This document shows positions 5,963 to 9,159 of a stretch of 9,159 nucleotides of DNA, piece after piece. Source of the DNA: Bacteroidia bacterium (GTDB lineage: Bacteria > Bacteroidota > Bacteroidia > Bacteroidales > Azobacteroidaceae); NCBI GenBank assembly GCA_025996755.1, contig BNTR01000115.1, forward strand, positions 1 through 9,159, read 5' to 3'. The notes beneath the pieces were generated by a model. It searched no databases. It worked only from the letters and a program-made list of their open reading frames with translations, and was not told the DNA's origin. Within the stretch, counting starts at the first letter, position 1; each line of letters begins with the position of its first letter. The translations under genes were made by a program, and so were the position numbers.

Positions 5963-6943
5963 TTATGAATTATAAATTATTTGCAGCAGCGTTTGCCCCA
6001 CCGCCTTCATCGTTTCCCTGCTGACGGCATCCATCGTGTCGTCCAGCGTGTGCCAATAGTCGCCAAAACCCTTTGGGGCGTTGGGGTCGTTCTCGATGAT
6101 GTCGATGCAGGGGATTTTGCGGATTTGATTGATGGGGATGTGGTCGTCGTCGCAGCCGATGCCGGTTTGTTCCACAAAATAGTCGCCATAACCCAGCGAT
6201 TGCGCCGTTTCCCACACTTTTTTGACGATGTTATTGGCATAATACACCGAACTTTGCTCCTTGAAGAAACGCGCGCCGCGGGCACTCACCATATCCAGCA
6301 AGATGCCATATTGCGCCTTGTAGTTCGGTGTATGCGGATGATTTGCCCAATAGGTTGAGCCGAGGCAGTAGCCGGAATCGCCGGAGCGACGGGTGTCGAA
6401 TGCCGGTTGCCCCCAGTCCTCCGCATCAAAAAAGATGATGTCGATGCCCACATTCGGTGCTTGCAAGGCAATTTGGCGGGCAATTTCCAGCAGCACGCCG
6501 CACGCACCGGCACCGTCGTTGGCACCATCAATCGCCCGCCGGTGATTTTGCGGATTCGCATCCCGGTCGGCAAACGGGCGCGAATCCCAATGAGCGCACA
6601 GCAACACGCGCGTCGGCTTGTCCGGTTGAAACGCCGCGATGATATTGCGCAACGGAATCGTCTGCCTGTCATAGGTCGTTACAGTCGCCTCCTGCTGGGT
6701 TATCGTTGCCCCCAACCGCCTCATTGCAGCCACAAAATAGTCGCCGCAGCGTTGATGTGCCGCCGTCGCAGGCACCCTCGGACCAAACGCAACCTGCGCG
6801 GCAGTATAGGCATAGGCACTGTCGGCATTAAACGCGGGCACGCGCAGGGCTTCGGACTGCTCAGACGAAGCAGACAACTGCGAATGGGGTTTGCCCGCAC
6901 AGCCAAAAAGCAGAATGAACCCAACAAAAACAAGATTTTTCAT
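5963..6943 (-). CDS. Type II glutaminyl-peptide cyclotransferase, M28-fold lipoprotein
   Basis: Glutaminyl cyclase turns N-terminal glutamine of exported proteins into pyroglutamate. In Bacteroidetes this fits the known 'Q-rule', where many signal peptidase I products begin with Gln. The 326-residue protein starts with a short signal peptide and lipobox LLFGC (Cys15), so it is a lipoprotein; the residues after the Cys (AGKPHS) lack an acidic surface-export signal, suggesting the periplasmic face. The zinc site is complete: Asp143 (DGANDGAG), catalytic Glu175 with Asp176 (FFDAEDWG), His298 (YWHTLDD). Asp217 (LLDM), Asp267 (DDDHIPI) and Trp297 correspond to human QC active-site residues; DDHIP and WHTxDD separate cyclases from ordinary M28 aminopeptidases. 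It leads the operon with lpdA (4-base gap) and has its own promoter. An aminopeptidase role is the less likely alternative. Confidence 0.9.
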   Translation of the reverse strand: MKNLVFVGFILLFGCAGKPHSQLSASSEQSEALRVPAFNADSAYAYTAAQVAFGPRVPATAAHQRCGDYFVAAMRRLGATITQQEATVTTYDRQTIPLRNIIAAFQPDKPTRVLLCAHWDSRPFADRDANPQNHRRAIDGANDGAGACGVLLEIARQIALQAPNVGIDIIFFDAEDWGQPAFDTRRSGDSGYCLGSTYWANHPHTPNYKAQYGILLDMVSARGARFFKEQSSVYYANNIVKKVWETAQSLGYGDYFVEQTGIGCDDDHIPINQIRKIPCIDIIENDPNAPKGFGDYWHTLDDTMDAVSRETMKAVGQTLLQIIYNS

Positions 6944-6965
6944 ACAAATGCGATTAAAAGAGGTG

Positions 6966-6997
6966 CAAATTTACGCATTTTATGTGAGCATTGCAAA
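6966..6997 (-). promoter_or_regulatory. Bacteroidetes-type promoter for the glutaminyl cyclase-lpdA-fkbM unit
   Basis: Minus strand: TTTG (6997-6994), 20 bases, TAAATTTG (6973-6966), an exact match to the phylum's pattern. The start of transcription would be near 6960, giving a ~17-base leader to ATG 6943. The -33 box lies only 5 bases from the edge of the 127-bp repeat copy 1. Confidence 0.78.
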
Positions 6998-7002
6998 TTC
7001 AA

Positions 7003-7129
7003 AATTGTCTGAACCTTGATTTTCATAAGATTAAGAAGATTACCACGATGGTGTATTATCTTGATAATTTTCTTTGTCTGAACTGTGATTTTCTCGGAAC
7101 CACTAAAAATTCAACGCCAAGCCTATCCC
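7003..7129. repeat. 127-bp direct repeat, copy 1
   Basis: Matches 8230-8356 base for base at a constant offset of 1227 with four substitutions (about 97% identity, no gaps). It contains an imperfect hairpin: arms 7033-7048 and 7059-7074 around a 10-base loop. At its right end it includes, on the minus strand, nine codons ending in GIGLALNF and a TAG stop (7105-7103), which look like the last beta-strand of an outer-membrane barrel protein. Confidence 0.93.
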
Positions 7130-7246
7130 ATTGCTTTTCACATTGAAATTCAGGGAGGCTTTGGGCTTCGTGGAGCGACAACTCTTATATACTAACAGAG
7201 GCTTTTTTATTAGAGCCAAATTGGTTAATATCCACCAACAAGCCAT
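7103..7246 (-). pseudogene. Short open frame, possible 3' remnant of an outer-membrane protein gene
   Basis: A 47-codon frame from ATG 7246 to TAG 7103. Its last ~20 residues, KASLNFNVKSNGIGLALNF, have alternating hydrophobic residues and end in Phe, like the final strand of an outer-membrane beta-barrel. The first half (MACWWILTNLALIKKPLL...) shows no recognisable domain. The final nine codons lie in the 127-bp repeat and recur at 8330-8356 without the upstream part. Most likely a gene-end fragment carried or left by rearrangement; expression is doubtful. Low certainty. Confidence 0.3.
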
Positions 7247-7250
7247 GCTT

Positions 7251-7928
7251 TCACCTTTGAATTTCTTTTTTTAACATGGCATAAATTTCTTGCCAAGATT
7301 TTTTTGATAAATCAGTGCTTTCGTCCAAAAAGGTTTCAAAAGTTTTTGAGTTATAAAACAAATCTGTGGCTTTCGTTTCGTCTATTTGATAATCAAGCAT
7401 CAGTTGCTCTACAATTAAATCGTCTATTTGAATAATTTTTGAGTCGGTGTTTTTTCCAACAGACGAAAGCATTTGCAATGAGGCGGTTGTGCAAAAGCAA
7501 ATTTGGTGCATTGGCTTTTTAAACTTCAGTTCTGTAAGAAAAACTTCTTTGGTAACATCGCCGTTCAAATAATCGTAAATCCGCGCAGCAATAGCATCAT
7601 TAGCAACAGGACCTTCTACAATATCATAATCGTGCATCGGTTTTGAGGCAATACTTGCGCGGTTTTTTACAATAAAATCAAGCCATTGTTCCGTATAACC
7701 ATCGAAACGCAAAACTTTGAAATCTTTGTCTTCAAAGGCATATTCATTGAAAATAAATTCAGTAACAACAGGCATCGTGTCGTGCCAAGAAGCCACTCTT
7801 GCAGCAATATCTTCGGCTTGTTTCAAAAATTTTGTCACATAAAATCCGTGTCCAAAGTCAGTGCCAATCCTGCATTTTGACAAGTCTATAGTCTCAATTT
7901 TCACATCGCTGCCGTGATATACATTCAT
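7251..7928 (-). CDS. DUF3990 protein, probable ADP-ribosyltransferase-fold toxin-like component
   Basis: A 225-residue protein with a DUF3990 domain at residues ~1-155; to my knowledge this family is grouped with ADP-ribosyltransferase folds, whose members move ADP-ribose from NAD+ onto proteins or nucleic acids. Motifs fitting that fold are VYHGSD (His5), GTDFGHGFYVT (Tyr30) and HQICFCT (Gln142), spaced like the H-Y-[EDQ] triad. GPVANDAIAARIY (~106-118) is a further conserved DUF3990 stretch. Residues ~165-222 form a separate helical tail (IVEQLMLDYQIDETKATDLFYNSKTF...WQEIYAMLKKEI). The start is ATG 7928: it overlaps the DUF3791 stop (ATGA) and has GGAGG at 7939-7935, six bases upstream; a TTG at 7952 is open but would extend into the partner gene and ahead of the domain. 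AT-rich. No signal peptide. Toxin role is inferred from context; target unknown. Confidence 0.78.
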   Translation of the reverse strand: MNVYHGSDVKIETIDLSKCRIGTDFGHGFYVTKFLKQAEDIAARVASWHDTMPVVTEFIFNEYAFEDKDFKVLRFDGYTEQWLDFIVKNRASIASKPMHDYDIVEGPVANDAIAARIYDYLNGDVTKEVFLTELKFKKPMHQICFCTTASLQMLSSVGKNTDSKIIQIDDLIVEQLMLDYQIDETKATDLFYNSKTFETFLDESTDLSKKSWQEIYAMLKKEIQR

Positions 7929-8146
7929 CTCAAACCTCCATTTCTGCGGCAAACAGCAAACATCTCACGTTCCACCCAAAATGGATTTTGAATGTGCAAC
8001 GCCCACCAATGATTTCGCAAATAATCGAATCCACCATACCGACGCAAATAAATGTATGCCTCACGCTTGCTCATTTTGTAGGCTTTGGCAAACTGAGCAA
8101 TCATAAAGGTAATAAATCGAACTTTGTTATGCGTTTCTTCGTTCAT
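7925..8146 (-). CDS. DUF3791 small protein, putative partner/antitoxin of the DUF3990 protein
   Basis: A 73-residue basic protein of the DUF3791 type: two predicted helices with the pattern FITFMIAQFAKAYKMSKREAYIYLRRYGG, then FDYLRNHWWALHIQ, matching the family's 'A...kms..eay..l..yg..dyL...y..lH.q' pattern. Family members usually end with an acidic Y-I-V-E-D-I segment; here that region reads PFWVEREMF and is followed by a basic tail CRRNGGLR. Its stop overlaps the DUF3990 start by 4 bases, so the pair is co-translated. DUF3791 genes are commonly next to DUF3990 genes. Small protein upstream of an enzyme-like one suggests an antitoxin or adaptor, but no DNA-binding motif is evident. Function is inferred. 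Confidence 0.72.
   Translation of the reverse strand: MNEETHNKVRFITFMIAQFAKAYKMSKREAYIYLRRYGGFDYLRNHWWALHIQNPFWVEREMFAVCRRNGGLR
7935..7939 (-). promoter_or_regulatory. Ribosome binding site deciding the DUF3990 start
   Basis: GGAGG on the minus strand, six bases before ATG 7928, within the last codons of the DUF3791 gene. Strong Shine-Dalgarno sequences are uncommon in Bacteroidetes and none is seen before the other starts here, so it stands out and supports the 7928 start. Confidence 0.6.
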
Positions 8147-8165
8147 ATATAGAAAATTGATGCCA

Positions 8166-8196
8166 CAAAGTTACACTTTTTTTTCGAATTGGCAAG
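8166..8196 (-). promoter_or_regulatory. Probable Bacteroidetes-type promoter for the DUF3791-DUF3990 pair
   Basis: Minus strand: TAACTTTG (8173-8166) fits the -7 box exactly; 19 bases upstream lies CTTG (8196-8193), one base off the TTTG -33 box. Transcription would start near 8160, about 14 bases before ATG 8146. Confidence 0.6.
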
Positions 8197-8229
8197 TAAA
8201 AAATTAGAATAGGATAAAATGATGGGTAT

Positions 8230-8356
8230 AATTGTCTGAACCTTGATTTTCATAAGATTAAGAAGATTGCCAAGATGGTGTATTATCTTGATAATCTTCT
8301 TTGCCTGAACTGTGATTTTCTCGGAACCACTAAAAATTCAACGCCAAGCCTATCCC
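8230..8356. repeat. 127-bp direct repeat, copy 2
   Basis: Second copy of 7003-7129 in the same orientation. The internal hairpin is better paired here (arms 8260-8275 and 8286-8301, one G-T pair and one mismatch). Its right end abuts the hairpin block 8357-8577. Together with copy 1 it brackets the DUF3791-DUF3990 module. Confidence 0.93.
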
Positions 8357-8577
8357 TGTTCGGCGTAGGCTCTGCCGGTATAAAACAGCCCGTCACAATA
8401 TTGTTGTGCCATTAGTCACAATATGTTGGTAGAAAAAGCCCATCACCCCACCTCGTACGTGCCGGAGGTACGAAATATCTTCCCCATGTTGGGCGTAGCG
8501 TCCGCGCTACGTCCTTGCATCATGCAAGGCTGGAGCCTTGCGATTAACTCACAACGTAAGCGGAGCCTACGCTGAAC
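8357..8577. repeat. Gene-free block of stacked hairpins with imperfect terminal inverted repeats
   Basis: No gene-like frame is seen. The ends match as inverted repeats over 18 bases with 2 differences (8358-8375 against 8577-8560; core GCGTAGGCTC). Inside are hairpins at 8394-8408 (CACAA/TTGTG), 8453-8473 (TCGTAC/GTACGA), 8494-8511 (CGTAGCG/CGCTACG), 8513-8529 (CCTTGCAT/ATGCAAGG) and 8524-8541 (GCAAGGCT/AGCCTTGC); the last two share an arm and exclude each other. A 10-base direct repeat GTCACAATAT occurs at 8392 and 8415. It resembles a non-autonomous, MITE-like or REP-cluster element; a structured RNA is the alternative. Confidence 0.65.
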
Positions 8578-8605
8578 GGAGGAATTTTGGTTAATTCTTT
8601 TTGGG

Positions 8606-9159
8606 TCACACTTTCGCAGACACAGTTTTATAAATCACCGTCAAACCATCCCGCAACGGCAGAATAACTTTTTCTACGCGCGGGTCCTGCTTGATTTTTT
8701 CGTTGAAGGCGATGATGCCTTGCGTCTGTTTGTCGCTCTGATGCGGCGATTCGAGCACCTTGCTGTCCCAGAGGGTGTTGTCTGCCAAAATCAGTCCGCC
8801 GGCATTGACGCGGTCGAAAATCAGGTCGTAATATTCGCAGTACAACCGCTTGTCGGCATCAATAAACACCATATCAAATGTCCCCTCCAGCGTTGGAAGC
8901 ACGTCCAAAGCATCGCCGATATGTAGATGAATTTTAGGGGAAAGCGGTGATTTTTCAAAATTGCGACGAATGAAATCCTCCATTTCGTCGTCTTTTTCGA
9001 TGGTGTGGATTTCCCCGTTTTCAGCCAGCCCCTCCGCCAAACAGAGCGTGGCATAGCCGGTGTAGGTACCGAGTTCCAAGATGCGCTTCGGACGTGCCAT
9101 GCGCACCAGCATTTTGAGAATCCGCCCCTGCAAATGCCCCGAAATCATACGCGGACGCA
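8606..9159 (-). CDS. Class I SAM-dependent O-methyltransferase, N terminus beyond the right edge
   Basis: About 183 residues are visible; the frame continues past 9159, and the Met at 9148 lies inside the conserved RPRMISGHLQG segment, so it is internal rather than the start. The protein belongs to the metal-dependent catechol/caffeoyl-CoA-type O-methyltransferase family (COG4122). SAM motif I is ILELGTYTGYATLCLAEGL, followed by the acidic IHTIEKDDE and the GDALDVLP segment. The metal/catechol site is FDMVFIDADK plus LILADNTLW (Asp, Asp, Asn ligands in relatives). The C terminus RVEKVILPLRDGLTVIYKT is the usual family end with the final beta-hairpin. Bacterial members methylate small catechols or sometimes tRNA, but the substrate cannot be read here. 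Downstream lies the hairpin block, which may act as its terminator. Confidence 0.88.
   Translation of the reverse strand, partial: RPRMISGHLQGRILKMLVRMARPKRILELGTYTGYATLCLAEGLAENGEIHTIEKDDEMEDFIRRNFEKSPLSPKIHLHIGDALDVLPTLEGTFDMVFIDADKRLYCEYYDLIFDRVNAGGLILADNTLWDSKVLESPHQSDKQTQGIIAFNEKIKQDPRVEKVILPLRDGLTVIYKTVSAKV

Noticed and set aside
6407..7012. Plus-strand open frame of 201 codons opposite the glutaminyl cyclase gene
   Set aside because: Composition is that of a reverse-strand shadow (rich in Arg, His, Pro) and it covers a gene with full catalytic motifs and its promoter.
7929..7952. Longer DUF3990 protein from a TTG at 7952
   Set aside because: The ATG at 7928 has a good ribosome binding site, overlaps the upstream stop and begins at the conserved domain edge.
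7003..8356. Insertion sequence with long terminal repeats
   Set aside because: No transposase or integrase frame lies between the repeats, and no target duplication or terminal inverted repeat was found at their edges.
8357..8605. CRISPR array in the hairpin block
   Set aside because: The repeats are short, inverted and unequal, without regular direct repeats and unique spacers.

Overview
The window looks like chromosomal DNA from a member of the Bacteroidetes (probably order Bacteroidales). Four intergenic stretches carry the phylum's own promoter pattern (a TTTG box, about 20 bases, then TAnnTTTG). The protein set also fits: a type II glutaminyl cyclase lipoprotein, an adjacent DUF2156/GNAT pair and an LptB-type ATPase. 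The lineage below order cannot be fixed from this sequence. No rRNA, tRNA, CRISPR array or transposase gene was seen.

Layout. (1) 1-2183, plus strand: a tight run of the 3' end of coaE (dephospho-CoA kinase), panD (aspartate 1-decarboxylase), a DUF2156 protein and a GNAT acetyltransferase. coaE and panD both serve coenzyme A synthesis. (2) 2180-2929, minus strand: lptB, whose stop codon overlaps the GNAT stop. (3) 2930-3684: divergent promoters inside a near-symmetric inverted repeat, then a type II toxin-antitoxin-like pair (68-residue putative antitoxin, PIN-domain protein) on the plus strand. (4) 3722-6943, minus strand: a compact three-gene unit transcribed glutaminyl cyclase, lpdA (dihydrolipoyl dehydrogenase), FkbM methyltransferase. 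(5) 7003-8356: two 127-bp direct repeats, 97% identical, bracketing a second AT-rich two-gene module (DUF3791 protein followed by DUF3990 protein, a probable ADP-ribosyltransferase-fold protein). (6) 8357-8605: a gene-free block of stacked hairpins with imperfect terminal inverted repeats. (7) 8606-9159, minus strand: an O-methyltransferase gene cut by the window edge.

The most striking theme is repeat DNA. A heptanucleotide repeat (AATTACG) lies in frame in two unrelated genes (the DUF2156 gene and lpdA), in both cases in the only orientation that has no stop codon in any frame. A palindromic repeat is inserted as an inverted pair inside lpdA, also in frame, and a third copy supplies the last codons and stop of the PIN gene. 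The second module sits between long direct repeats that could let it be lost or moved by recombination. The DUF3791/DUF3990 pair, with a toxin-like C-terminal domain that faintly resembles its small partner, is the best candidate for an incompletely described system.
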